A stretch of 64,000 nt of DNA from Vulcanimicrobium winogradskyi (GTDB lineage: Bacteria; Vulcanimicrobiota; Vulcanimicrobiia; Vulcanimicrobiales; Vulcanimicrobiaceae), in assembly GCA_003134965.1 (NCBI GenBank), contig PLDA01000002.1:682001-746000 (forward strand). Direction: 5' to 3'. This document shows, in pieces, positions 7,502 to 15,527 of this stretch. The stretch's first letter is position 1. Every line of letters starts with the position of its first letter. A program made the position numbers and the translations under genes. Under the pieces are notes generated by a model. That model was given only the letters and a program-made list of their open reading frames with translations. It was not told where the DNA came from and did not search any database.

Positions 7502-8536
7502 ATGAGCCGCCAGCTGACAGCCGCGCTCGTATGCGCATTGATCGCCGCCGCCGCGTCGACGCTCCATGTGCGCGCAGGCTCGGCAGCAAGCGCCGCGGCG
7601 CCGGACGGCAAGGCGATTTTTGCCGCGAAGTGCGCCGCCTGCCACCAGGCGAACGGAACCGGCGGCGGTCCATATCCGCCGCTCGCCGGGAACGGTGACG
7701 TGACGGCCTCTGATACGGCGACGTTGATTCTCACGGTGCTCAACGGGCGCAGCGGGCCGATCCAGGTGAACGGGAAGACATTCAGCGGCGCCATGCCGGC
7801 ATGGAAGGATCAGTTCTCGAGCGACGACATCGCGGCCGTGCTCACCTACATCCGATCCGCCTGGACCAACAAAGCGGCTGCCGTCACGTCGGAGCAGGTC
7901 GCGGCCGCGCGCAACCCGATCGCGCTGAGCGGCGGGCAGATCTTCGCCGCCAAGTGCGCGACCTGCCATCAGGCGAGCGGCCAGGGCACGAGTGCGTACC
8001 CACCGCTCAACGGCAATCCGCACGTGAGCGCGACGGATCCCAAAGAGATGATCGCGACGATCGTCAACGGCCGCTCCGGCGCGCTGGTGGTGAACGGCAC
8101 GACGTACAACGGCAAGATGCCGACGTGGAAGGGCCAGCTCTCGCACGCCGACATCGCCGCGGTCGCGACCTACATTCGCTCGGCGTGGACGAACAAAGCG
8201 CCCGGCGTCACCGAGCAGCAGGTTGCGGCGTCAGGACCCTCCGTGCTGAGCGCGGTCGGCGCTTCGATCTATGCCTCGAAGTGTGCGTCCTGCCACGGCG
8301 CCGCCGGACAAGGCGGAGGTCACGGGACGTTCCCGGCGCTCGCCGGCGATTCTCTCGTCAACAGCGCCGATCCGAACGGCATGATCGCCCTCGTCGAGCA
8401 CGGGCGCAGCATGATGCCCTCGTGGAGAGGCCAGCTCTCGGCGGGTGACATCGCGGCCGTCGCGACGTTCGTTCGCGCGGCATGGGGCAACAAGGGCGGA
8501 CCCGTCAGCGAGCAAGACGTCACGGCGGTGAAATAG
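7502..8536 (+). CDS. Periplasmic triheme cytochrome c (three tandem class I domains)
   Basis: 344 residues: a signal peptide (about 1-27), then three repeated monohaem domains with motifs CAACH (44-48), CATCH (152-156) and CASCH (261-265). Each is followed by a distal Met candidate (AMPAW, KMPTW, MMPSW) and the repeated tail DIAAVxTYIRSAWxNK. Domains 1 and 2 are almost the same length and closely alike; domain 3 is shorter. It probably carries electrons to the ba3 oxidase. ATG 7502 is chosen because it begins the signal peptide; the longer reading frame upstream has no such feature. Confidence 0.9.
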   Translation: MSRQLTAALVCALIAAAASTLHVRAGSAASAAAPDGKAIFAAKCAACHQANGTGGGPYPPLAGNGDVTASDTATLILTVLNGRSGPIQVNGKTFSGAMPAWKDQFSSDDIAAVLTYIRSAWTNKAAAVTSEQVAAARNPIALSGGQIFAAKCATCHQASGQGTSAYPPLNGNPHVSATDPKEMIATIVNGRSGALVVNGTTYNGKMPTWKGQLSHADIAAVATYIRSAWTNKAPGVTEQQVAASGPSVLSAVGASIYASKCASCHGAAGQGGGHGTFPALAGDSLVNSADPNGMIALVEHGRSMMPSWRGQLSAGDIAAVATFVRAAWGNKGGPVSEQDVTAVK

Positions 8537-8555
8537 GGCGCCCGCTGGCGCGTAT

Positions 8556-9155
8556 TCAGCGTGCCGGGCGTGCCGCGAGCACGAAATGATACGCGAGCGG
8601 CGCACGGATCTCCACCGTAAAGCCGGCGGCTTCGAGGCGCTGCACCGCGTCGCCGGGACTGTAGACGTGATCGCGCGGCGGACCGACCGGTCGTTCGACC
8701 GCCGCGTTCCAGTCGACGAACAACGCCGTTGCGTCGGACGAAAGCACTGCCAGCAGTTCCTCGAGCGCCGCATCGCCGAGCTCGTGCAGCACGTTGAGCG
8801 CCAGCACACCGCCGGCGCATCCGCGCAGCGCGTCCAGTGCCGACGGATCGACCGCTTCCACGTTGGTCACGCCCGTGCGTCCGATCGCCGTCCGCAGATG
8901 GTCGAGCATCTCGGGTTGTTCGTCGAGCGCGACGACCCGGAGATCGGGCCGGCGCTGCGCGAGCGCGATCGCGTACAGACCGGTCCCCGCACCAAAGTCG
9001 ACCAGCGTCGCCGACGGCGGCAGCACGAGCTCCGCGAGCAGCGCATCGGGGGAGACGTACGCAAAGCGCGCCGTGTCGTCGAGGATCGCGGCGCGCGCGG
9101 GATCGAAGCGGCCGGGCTGCTTGGCCCCGTGACGGTCGTGGTGCACCCTGCACAT
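8556..9155 (-). CDS. Class I SAM-dependent methyltransferase
   Basis: 199 residues. The SAM-binding motif I is LVDFGAGTGLYAIAL, followed by the acidic end of strand 2 (VVALDEQPEML) and NVLHELGD for motif IV. The N-terminus MCRVHHDRHGAKQPGRFDP is typical of UbiE-like/arsenite-methyltransferase-like small enzymes, but no Cys set for arsenite is evident. Convergent to the cytochrome gene and overlapping nothing. Substrate unknown. Confidence 0.8.
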   Translation of the reverse strand: MCRVHHDRHGAKQPGRFDPARAAILDDTARFAYVSPDALLAELVLPPSATLVDFGAGTGLYAIALAQRRPDLRVVALDEQPEMLDHLRTAIGRTGVTNVEAVDPSALDALRGCAGGVLALNVLHELGDAALEELLAVLSSDATALFVDWNAAVERPVGPPRDHVYSPGDAVQRLEAAGFTVEIRAPLAYHFVLAARPAR

Positions 9156-9249
9156 ACATCGGCGCGGGCCCGGCGTGCCCCTTCGGCCGCGGCGGGCATG
9201 AAGTCGTCGTAGGCAGGCCCGCGGCGACCGGGTGTGCGAAGGCCGCGTC

Positions 9250-9900
9250 GTGCCGCGATGGTTTTCCTTCTTCGTGCCCGTCGTGGGGTTTGTGGTTTTG
9301 GGCGTCGCACTGCCGCTCGGCGTGCTCATCTGGCTGCTCGCCCATCACGAACCGCCATACGTGCTCGATCGCGAGTCGATGGGAAGCGCGCGCAGCGCAC
9401 TCGGGGGAAACCCGGTAGCGATGCGGCCGGTCTCGGGCGTGCTCGACGTCGTCGGCGATGGCGGGACGACGGCCGAATACGCGGACGGCAGTACGGCCAC
9501 GATGGTCCGCGCAGCGAACCCCAGCCAAGTCGTCGATAAATTCGGTCTGTCGCTCCCCGAGAAGAGCTCGACATCCTTCTCGGTCGGCGGTTTCACCCAG
9601 CGCGACGCGCGGCTCACCGACGGCCGGTTCGCGCGGACGATCGGCACGAGCGGTATGGTGTTCGCCTTCATCGCGCGGTCGATCCCGGCTCTCGACCGGC
9701 TCGTTGCGCAGAGTGCGGTGCGACCCAATCGCAAACGCGACATCGGCAACACGGTCCTCGACCATCACGCAGCGATGGCGATCCTCATCGGCCTTGGGTG
9801 GTTCCTGGCAGCGCTGATCCTGGCGACCGTCGCAGTCGTGCGTGCCGCGATATCGCTGCTCGCGCCGGCACCGAGCCGGGCCGGGCCCCTGAGTTCCTAG
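9250..9900 (+). CDS. Membrane protein of unknown function
   Basis: 216 residues, not recognised. There is one strong N-terminal helix (about 5-30, SFFVPVVGFVVLGVALPLGV) and one near the C-terminus (about 178-203), with an extracytoplasmic domain of about 140 residues between them containing FSVGGFTQRDARLTDGRF. The GTG at 9250 has AAGG at good spacing; a GTG at 9232 is an alternative. It lies 11 bases before the first YkgJ-type gene, so they may be co-transcribed. Confidence 0.6.
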   Translation: MPRWFSFFVPVVGFVVLGVALPLGVLIWLLAHHEPPYVLDRESMGSARSALGGNPVAMRPVSGVLDVVGDGGTTAEYADGSTATMVRAANPSQVVDKFGLSLPEKSSTSFSVGGFTQRDARLTDGRFARTIGTSGMVFAFIARSIPALDRLVAQSAVRPNRKRDIGNTVLDHHAAMAILIGLGWFLAALILATVAVVRAAISLLAPAPSRAGPLSS

Positions 9901-9911
9901 CGGGCGTCTCG

Positions 9912-10475
9912 ATGGTGCAGCGCGTCGAACACTGGCTCCAGTGCCGCGAGAAGAGCTGTTGCTCGTACTACCTCGTGTACGTGACCGGCGAGGACGCGAG
10001 CCGGATCGCGCGCACGCTTTCGGTGCCGCCGTGGGAGATCACCGTCGCGATCGGGTGCGACGATGCGCTGCCCGACGCGTTCGTGCTCGCCAACGGCGCG
10101 CGGCACCGCTTGGCGCTGGCCCGGACACGCGTTTCCAGCGACGCCGAGCCGAGCTGCGAGTTTCTCGTGCGGCTGCCGGACGGTGCGGCACGTTGCGGGC
10201 TCGGCGAAGGACGGCCGAACCCGTGCCGCACCTTCCCCTCACAAATGATCGACGGCGAGATCCGGTTCGCCACCGAAGGCTGCGTCTGCGATTGGTCCGG
10301 CGTCGAGATCGACGCCGCGCACGATGCGGAACTCCTGCGGTCCGAGCTGCGCGCGCGCGAGCGCTATGCCGGCCTCGTGGCGCAGTGGAACGGCTACGTC
10401 GCGACGCTCGAACGCACGACCGACCTCACGCATCGGGACTTTTGCCGCTTCCTTTTGGACGAGTATCCGCCGTGA
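9912..10475 (+). CDS. YkgJ-family cysteine-cluster protein, copy 1
   Basis: 187 residues. The cysteine pattern is CREKSCC near the N-terminus (C13, C18, C19), CEF, RCGLGEGRPNPCRTFP and EGCVCDW, the layout of the YkgJ/UPF0153 family thought to bind a metal (Zn or Fe). Function is unknown in the family as a whole. The stop overlaps the next GTG by four bases. Confidence 0.8.
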   Translation: MVQRVEHWLQCREKSCCSYYLVYVTGEDASRIARTLSVPPWEITVAIGCDDALPDAFVLANGARHRLALARTRVSSDAEPSCEFLVRLPDGAARCGLGEGRPNPCRTFPSQMIDGEIRFATEGCVCDWSGVEIDAAHDAELLRSELRARERYAGLVAQWNGYVATLERTTDLTHRDFCRFLLDEYPP

Positions 10476-11116
10476 GCACCGATGCATGCGCCGGCTGCAC
10501 GGGGAACTGCTGCCGCGACGTCGTCGTGCGCGTGACCGGATTCGACGCGTGGCGCATCAGGCGCGGCCAGCGGCTCGAGTACGACCAGTTCGTCGAGGTC
10601 CGCGCCGACGAGGATCCGCTGGGAGAGTCGTTCCGCATCGGGGACCAGTCGTGCAGCCTGTTTCTCACCAAGAGCGCGGTCGATCCCGCGGCGTGCGTGT
10701 TCTTGATGAACCTGCCGGGCGACGTGCGGCGGTGCGGCATCTATGCCGACCGGCCGACGGTGTGCGCGGTGTACCCGATGGCGCTGCGCTACGGATCGAT
10801 CGAGTTGCGTGAGGACGTGCGCTGCACGCCGTCCGACTGGAATATGGCGACGCTGGATTATCCCCACTGGCGCGAGGCGTTCCTGGGCTACGCGGTCGAA
10901 CGCCGGCTGTTCGGGCGCGTGGTCGAGGCGTGGAACCGGCATGCTCCCTTCGAGGACGACGGACCAGCGCGAGCGCGCTTCTTCCGGTACCTCGACGCCG
11001 CCACGGAGGCGCTGGTGGCCGCGCGCGACCGGCTCGGCGCCGAAGGGACGGAAGAAGCTCTGGGAGCGGCGCTCGACCCCTCATGTGCTATGCTGTTCGA
11101 GGAGGATAGTCGATGA
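10472..11116 (+). CDS. YkgJ-family cysteine-cluster protein, copy 2
   Basis: 214 residues. It begins MSTDACAGCTGNCCRDVVVR with the classic CxGxC-x-x-CC cluster, then CSLFL, RCGIYADRPTVCAVYPM and CTPSDW. It is a diverged partner of the gene before it and is read from a GTG overlapping that gene's stop (GTGA). Tandem, non-identical YkgJ proteins suggest a heterodimer or successive steps; this is inference. Confidence 0.8.
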   Translation: MSTDACAGCTGNCCRDVVVRVTGFDAWRIRRGQRLEYDQFVEVRADEDPLGESFRIGDQSCSLFLTKSAVDPAACVFLMNLPGDVRRCGIYADRPTVCAVYPMALRYGSIELREDVRCTPSDWNMATLDYPHWREAFLGYAVERRLFGRVVEAWNRHAPFEDDGPARARFFRYLDAATEALVAARDRLGAEGTEEALGAALDPSCAMLFEEDSR

Positions 11117-11706
11117 TCGGTTTGCTCCTACTCGCGGCTGCCGCGTCACCCCCGCCCGGCGAGGCGATGAAGGCCGCCCAGGCCGCCGACAACACCGTGA
11201 TGGGGACGATCACGCTCAAGCCGAACCCCGGCGATCCGCCCTCGAATGCGCTCGACAAGGTCAACTGCGCCGACGTCGTCGTCACCGCGACCGACGAGGC
11301 GGGCCAGGTCGTCGCGAAGACGCCGGCCCGCGCCGGCGCCGCGAAGGGTGAGTGCATCTACTCGCTCAAGGTGCCGCAAGGGAAGAACGTGCTGATCGGG
11401 CTGCTCGACGTCAAGCTGCCTGTGACCGCCATGCGGAAAGCCGGCGGCGGCTTGGACAAGGGGACCCAGATCGATCAGCACGCCCCGGTCGGAAACAATC
11501 AAGGGATCATCGTAGGTTCGGGCCGCGCCGGTCAGTTCGACGTGTTCATCAAAGCCGCTCCGCCGAGTTTATTCAAGGCAGCCGCCTTCAACGGCAGTAA
11601 TGCGCACATGGTCAAGATCGGGGAAGCGACGGGTCCGGTGCGCCGTGACCTCAACGCCACGTTCATGTTCCGCGCCGCGAACAAGGCGTCGACCGAAACG
11701 AAGTAG
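11113..11706 (+). CDS. Secreted protein of unknown function
   Basis: 197 residues. A short signal peptide (MIGLLLLAAAASPPPG) precedes a beta-rich domain with two cysteines (VNCADVVV and GECIYSL) that may form a disulfide. Not recognised. The ATG overlaps the previous stop (ATGA), placing it in the YkgJ operon. It ends one base before the convergent radical SAM gene. Confidence 0.65.
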   Translation: MIGLLLLAAAASPPPGEAMKAAQAADNTVMGTITLKPNPGDPPSNALDKVNCADVVVTATDEAGQVVAKTPARAGAAKGECIYSLKVPQGKNVLIGLLDVKLPVTAMRKAGGGLDKGTQIDQHAPVGNNQGIIVGSGRAGQFDVFIKAAPPSLFKAAAFNGSNAHMVKIGEATGPVRRDLNATFMFRAANKASTETK

Positions 11707-13632
11707 TCAGACCCGAGCGAGAACGCGTTTGCCGGCGGTTGCGCCCGGCGGTTCCATCGAGTAGCTCGTGCCGAGCACGCGCCGGCGCAGCTCTTCGGTC
11801 GAGCGCGGCTTCTTGGCGATCGGCAGCGTGAGGAACAGGTTGCCTTCGGTCATCAGCACGCCGTTCGCGACGAGATCATCGAGCGTGCGCTCGAGCGCGC
11901 CGTCCGCTGCAGCGTCGGGGTAGAGCGGGCGCAGGTCGGCGCGCAGCTTGTCGGCCGACTGCACCGAATCGCACAGCAGCGCGACGTCGCGCGACAATCC
12001 GGAGAGTCTGACCGAGCGGTCGCGACCCTCGCGCGCGTCGACGATCAGAACGTAGTCGGGCCCGAATGCGTAGTCGTACACCGGCATCGACTTTGCTTGC
12101 CAATCCGCGCTCCACGGGTCGACCACGGCGGAGACCGCAGCGCGCGCGGCGGTCGTTTCCGGCACGAGCGAGGAATGGAACTCGAAGAAATACCCGATCT
12201 TGTCGGGATCGACCATCCCCGCCGGGAAGTTGTGCTGGTATTCCACGCGCAGCGAGCGCGAATCGACGCCGAACGCGCCGGCGTTCTCGAACAGCGGCGA
12301 GAAGCGGTGCAGCTCGATCGGCCCGAACGTCTGCGGCGGCTGCAGGTGGCGAATGCTCGGGAGGAAGGCGGCCATGTCGTCGTACCATTCCGCACGCTCG
12401 CCGGGGAAGCCGCACAGGATGTTGTACGCGGTGTTGATGGCGTACTCGCGCGTCCAGCGCAGGAACTGCACGTGCCTGATGCGCGAGGTCCCTTTGCGCA
12501 TCAATTTCAGGAGGTCGGTTGAGAACGACTCGATCCCCGGCTGCACTTCGACGACGCCGGCGTCGCGCATGCGCGCGATCTGCGCCTTGGTCAAATCGGC
12601 GCGAATCTCGTAGAAGATCTGCAGGTCGAGCTCGAGCTCGGCGATGCGCCGGAACAGTTCGTCGCAATGCCAGCGCGAGAGGATCCAGTCGGTCGCGGTC
12701 AGCCGCACGGAGCCGTAGCGCTGCGAAAGTCCCGCGATGTCGGCGACGACGGTGTCGAGATTCTTGTGCCGGAAGCCGAGGATCTCAGGGTTGATCCCAC
12801 AGAACGTGCATTGGTTCTTCGCGCCCCACCAGCAGCCACGCGAACTTTCGAAGGGGAGATGGCCGACCTCGAACTCGACTCCGGTTTGCGTCGCGACGCG
12901 TTCTCGCTCGCTGAAAAACGCGTCGTAGTCCGGCGATGGGCTGGCGTCCATATCGGCGAGCGGGCGTCCCGCAACCGTGTGGACTCCGCCGGAGGCGAAG
13001 TACGTCGTGCCGGGGATCTCCGCGGTCGGGACGCCGGCGAGCTTGCGCCGCAGGTACTCGCGAAACGACTCTTCGGCTTCGCCGATGAAGACGTGATCGA
13101 CGGCGTGCGGAAGCGCACGGTGGTACTCCGCGCCCATCGAGCCGTCGAACGACGCTCCGCCGACGATGACCTCGATCGACGGGCGCGCGCGTTTGAGCCG
13201 TGTCGCGAGCGCGAGGCTCGGCATCGCTTGGTTGAACGTCGCGGTGAAACCGACCACGTCCGGATCGAGCGCCAGGATGCGGTCCGCCGTACGGGTGAGG
13301 AACGCCGGGACGGCCTCATCGCGCAGCGCCGTGAGCGAGCCGCGATCGAGGTCGGGATGCGCCAAATCGAGGAACGCGTCGCTGTCGAGCGCGGCCGGCC
13401 CGAACATGTCGGCAGCGAAGAGATGCTCCGACAGGCCGAAGAACGAGCGCTCGTCGGAGAACGGCTTTGCCGCGTTCGGTCCGATCTCGGCGGCGAGGTC
13501 GAGGTTCGGATAGAGCACGCTCGCGGTGACGGACTGTTCGTCGCACAGCCGCTTCAGGATGCCGAGCGCGATCGATGGGCGCAGCACCGTGGCCCATGGC
13601 ATCTGCACGAATACGATCGCAAGCGGCGCCAT
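11707..13632 (-). CDS. Cobalamin-binding radical SAM protein of the RiPP C-methyltransferase type
   Basis: 641 residues. The N-terminal B12-binding domain (about 1-200) includes DPDVVGFTATFNQAMPSL and IEVIVGGASFDG. The radical SAM core carries the family's unusual cluster motif SRGCWWGAKNQCTFCG (C267, C275, C278: CX7CX2C instead of CX3CX2C). A long C-terminal region follows. This motif is the hallmark of the family annotated RiPP maturation radical SAM protein 1/C-methyltransferase, normally found with nitrile-hydratase-leader or Nif11-type precursor peptides. No precursor peptide is obvious nearby, but a nitrile-hydratase-like gene set lies 1.4 kb to the right on the other strand. Confidence 0.85.
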   Translation of the reverse strand: MAPLAIVFVQMPWATVLRPSIALGILKRLCDEQSVTASVLYPNLDLAAEIGPNAAKPFSDERSFFGLSEHLFAADMFGPAALDSDAFLDLAHPDLDRGSLTALRDEAVPAFLTRTADRILALDPDVVGFTATFNQAMPSLALATRLKRARPSIEVIVGGASFDGSMGAEYHRALPHAVDHVFIGEAEESFREYLRRKLAGVPTAEIPGTTYFASGGVHTVAGRPLADMDASPSPDYDAFFSERERVATQTGVEFEVGHLPFESSRGCWWGAKNQCTFCGINPEILGFRHKNLDTVVADIAGLSQRYGSVRLTATDWILSRWHCDELFRRIAELELDLQIFYEIRADLTKAQIARMRDAGVVEVQPGIESFSTDLLKLMRKGTSRIRHVQFLRWTREYAINTAYNILCGFPGERAEWYDDMAAFLPSIRHLQPPQTFGPIELHRFSPLFENAGAFGVDSRSLRVEYQHNFPAGMVDPDKIGYFFEFHSSLVPETTAARAAVSAVVDPWSADWQAKSMPVYDYAFGPDYVLIVDAREGRDRSVRLSGLSRDVALLCDSVQSADKLRADLRPLYPDAAADGALERTLDDLVANGVLMTEGNLFLTLPIAKKPRSTEELRRRVLGTSYSMEPPGATAGKRVLARV

Positions 13633-13698
13633 CCGGGAGGTCGCGTTCAGGGTCTGCCCCTGAAGCCCTGCGGACCCGAAGGCGTGTTACAGTAAGGT

Positions 13699-14247
13699 AT
13701 GAGCGGCCGGGGATTTGCACTGTTCGATACGGCGATCGGCTCGTGCGGGATCGTGTGGGCCGAGCGCGGCGTCGTCGCGGTGCAGCTTCCGGAGGCGAGC
13801 GAAGCAGCGACGCGCGCGCGCATGCGGCGGCGGTTCCCGGAGGCCGGCGAAACGCCGCCGCCGGCGTCCGTCGAGCGCGCGATCGCCGGCATCGTGACGC
13901 TACTCGTAGGCGAGACGACCGATCTGTCGGACGTCGTGGTCGACATGGAGCACATCCCGCCGTTCAACCGCCGCGTGTACGAGATCGCGCGCGCGATACC
14001 GCCGGGGTCGACGCTCTCGTACGGCGAGGTCGCGGCGCGGCTCGGCGATCCCGGCGCGGCACGCGCCGTCGGACAGGCGCTCGGCGAGAACCCGTTTCCG
14101 ATCGTCGTGCCCTGCCACCGCGTGCTCGCGGCGCGCGGAAAAATAGGCGGTTTCTCCGCGCCGGGCGGCACCGCGACGAAACGCCGGCTGCTCACGATCG
14201 AAGGCGCGCTCGCGGACGTGGAGCTGCCGCTGTTCGGCCACGCCTAG
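13699..14247 (+). CDS. ogt: Methylated-DNA--protein-cysteine methyltransferase
   Basis: 182 residues. A suicide enzyme that removes alkyl groups from O6 of guanine in DNA. The active site PCHRV (138-142, C139), the helix-turn-helix segment PPGSTLSYGEVAARLGDPGAA and KIGGFSAPGGTATKR are all present, so it should be active, not an alkyltransferase-like protein. Starts 66 bases from the divergent radical SAM gene and leads the rightward gene run. Confidence 0.93.
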   Translation: MSGRGFALFDTAIGSCGIVWAERGVVAVQLPEASEAATRARMRRRFPEAGETPPPASVERAIAGIVTLLVGETTDLSDVVVDMEHIPPFNRRVYEIARAIPPGSTLSYGEVAARLGDPGAARAVGQALGENPFPIVVPCHRVLAARGKIGGFSAPGGTATKRRLLTIEGALADVELPLFGHA

Positions 14248-14337
14248 AACCTCTCCGACCGGGTGGGGACCATCGGCTCAGGGTCGATCCGTCGGCCGCT
14301 CCTTGCGGCGGGGGCCGTGCGGCGGTACGCTCGACCG

Positions 14338-14649
14338 GTGATCGAAGGCTTCGACGGCGGCGAACGCGCGGGCGCGTACCTCCGGCCCATGCTGCTGGGC
14401 GCCGACGGGACGCAAGCCGGCGGCTCGCTGGTCACCCTGACGCGCGGCGAATGCAGCGCCGCCTTTCGCGATCTCGAACCGGTGCTGCGCGCGGCGCAGA
14501 CGCCGCTCGTCTTCACGCCGCCGGTCTATGCCGGCGACGCCGTCAGCGATTCACGCAATCCGCTCTTCGCGGTGCGCGCGCTCCGCGAGTTCATCACGAT
14601 CTGCTTGCTGCAGAACCCGCACACGTCCGGACGCCGCCGCCGCGGCTGA
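14338..14649 (+). CDS. Small protein of unknown function
   Basis: 103 residues from GTG 14338: MIEGFDGGERAGAYLRPMLL and so on. No family recognised and no signal peptide or obvious motif; two cysteines (ECSAAF, ICLLQ). Coding potential is supported only by frame continuity in the gene run. It may instead be a chance open frame. Confidence 0.4.
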   Translation: MIEGFDGGERAGAYLRPMLLGADGTQAGGSLVTLTRGECSAAFRDLEPVLRAAQTPLVFTPPVYAGDAVSDSRNPLFAVRALREFITICLLQNPHTSGRRRRG

Positions 14650-14714
14650 AACCGCCTGCCAGGAGCGGTCGGCACGCCACGCGGCGAAAGCGCTGCAGCG
14701 ATGGAGCGAGCGAC

Positions 14715-14981
14715 GTGAGCGATTCGGGGGCCGCCGGCGAGGCAGGCGGCTCGAGCTGGGACGACCGTCTCTTACCGCTGTTGACCGACGACTGGCAGAG
14801 CGCCGACGTGCTCGCCGCTCGGCTGAACGCGAACCATTTCACGGTGCTGGCGCGGCTCAAGGACATGATGCGGCGCAACCTCGTGGAACGCCGCATCGTC
14901 CCGAACGCGGCCGGGAAGAAGCACGCCGGGCGCCCGCTCCAGCAGGCCGAGTTCCGCCGCGTCAAGCTCGGCCGCTCGTAG
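14715..14981 (+). CDS. Small winged-helix-like DNA-binding protein
   Basis: 88 residues. The core LLPLLTDDWQSADVLAARLN, HFTVLARLKDMMRRNLVERR reads as a helix-turn-helix with wing, followed by a basic tail (GKKHAGRPLQQAEFRRVKLGR). It ends 14 bases before the split nitrile-hydratase beta gene and may regulate it. GTG start. Confidence 0.6.
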   Translation: MSDSGAAGEAGGSSWDDRLLPLLTDDWQSADVLAARLNANHFTVLARLKDMMRRNLVERRIVPNAAGKKHAGRPLQQAEFRRVKLGRS

Positions 14982-14995
14982 GGCGAACGACGAGG

Positions 14996-15271
14996 ATGAG
15001 CCGCATCCACGACATGGGCGGGCTCCACGGCTTTGGCCCGCTGGAGATCGAAAGCGACGAACCGGCCTTTCATCACGAATGGGAAGCGCGCGTTTTCGCG
15101 ATCAATCGCTTCCTGCTGCGCGCCGGCTGGTACACGCTCGACGAGTTTCGCGACGCGCTCGAGCAGATGCCGCCGGCCGAGTATCTCGAGGCGTCGTACT
15201 ACGAGCGCTGGCTGTTCGCGCTCGAGTCGCTGATCCGCCGCAAAGGCGTGCTCGATGTTCCAGGTCGGTGA
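14996..15271 (+). CDS. Nitrile hydratase/thiocyanate hydrolase beta-type subunit, N-terminal half
   Basis: 91 residues: MSRIHDMGGLHGFGP matches the N-terminus of nitrile hydratase beta subunits (IHDxGGxxGxGP), followed by EWEARVFAINRFLLRAG and YYERWLFALESLIRRKGVL. It stops exactly where the beta linker would begin. The C-terminal half is a separate gene starting 17 bases before this stop. The same split is known from thiocyanate hydrolase (ScnB/ScnA) and the toyocamycin nitrile hydratase. A 15-kDa-type accessory protein that resembles this half is the main alternative. Confidence 0.85.
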   Translation: MSRIHDMGGLHGFGPLEIESDEPAFHHEWEARVFAINRFLLRAGWYTLDEFRDALEQMPPAEYLEASYYERWLFALESLIRRKGVLDVPGR

Positions 15272-15527
15272 TCGCGTCCGCACCCGGCTGATGAATCCGG
15301 CCGGCCACACGCGGCTGCCGGTCTACCTGCGCGGGCGCGTCGGCCGGATCGAGTATCTCCTCGGAACGCTGCCGTTCTCCGATCAGCGCGCGGCGGGCGT
15401 TCGCTCCGCGAAAGAAGCGGCCTATACCGTCCGCTTCTCGACCCGCGACGTGTGGGGCGCCGACGGCGACGCGCACGGCAGCGTCTGCGCCGATCTGTTC
15501 GAGTCGTATCTGGAGGCCTCCGAATGA
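15255..15527 (+). CDS. Nitrile hydratase/thiocyanate hydrolase beta-type subunit, C-terminal half
   Basis: 90 residues forming the SH3-like barrel of nitrile hydratase beta: MFQVGDRVRTRLMNPAGHTR, LPVYLRGRVGRIEYLLGTLPF, YTVRFSTRDVWGADG and DLFESYL. Corresponds to thiocyanate hydrolase subunit alpha. It overlaps the upstream half by 17 bases in another frame and the downstream gene by four, so the three subunits are translated together. Confidence 0.87.
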   Translation: MFQVGDRVRTRLMNPAGHTRLPVYLRGRVGRIEYLLGTLPFSDQRAAGVRSAKEAAYTVRFSTRDVWGADGDAHGSVCADLFESYLEASE

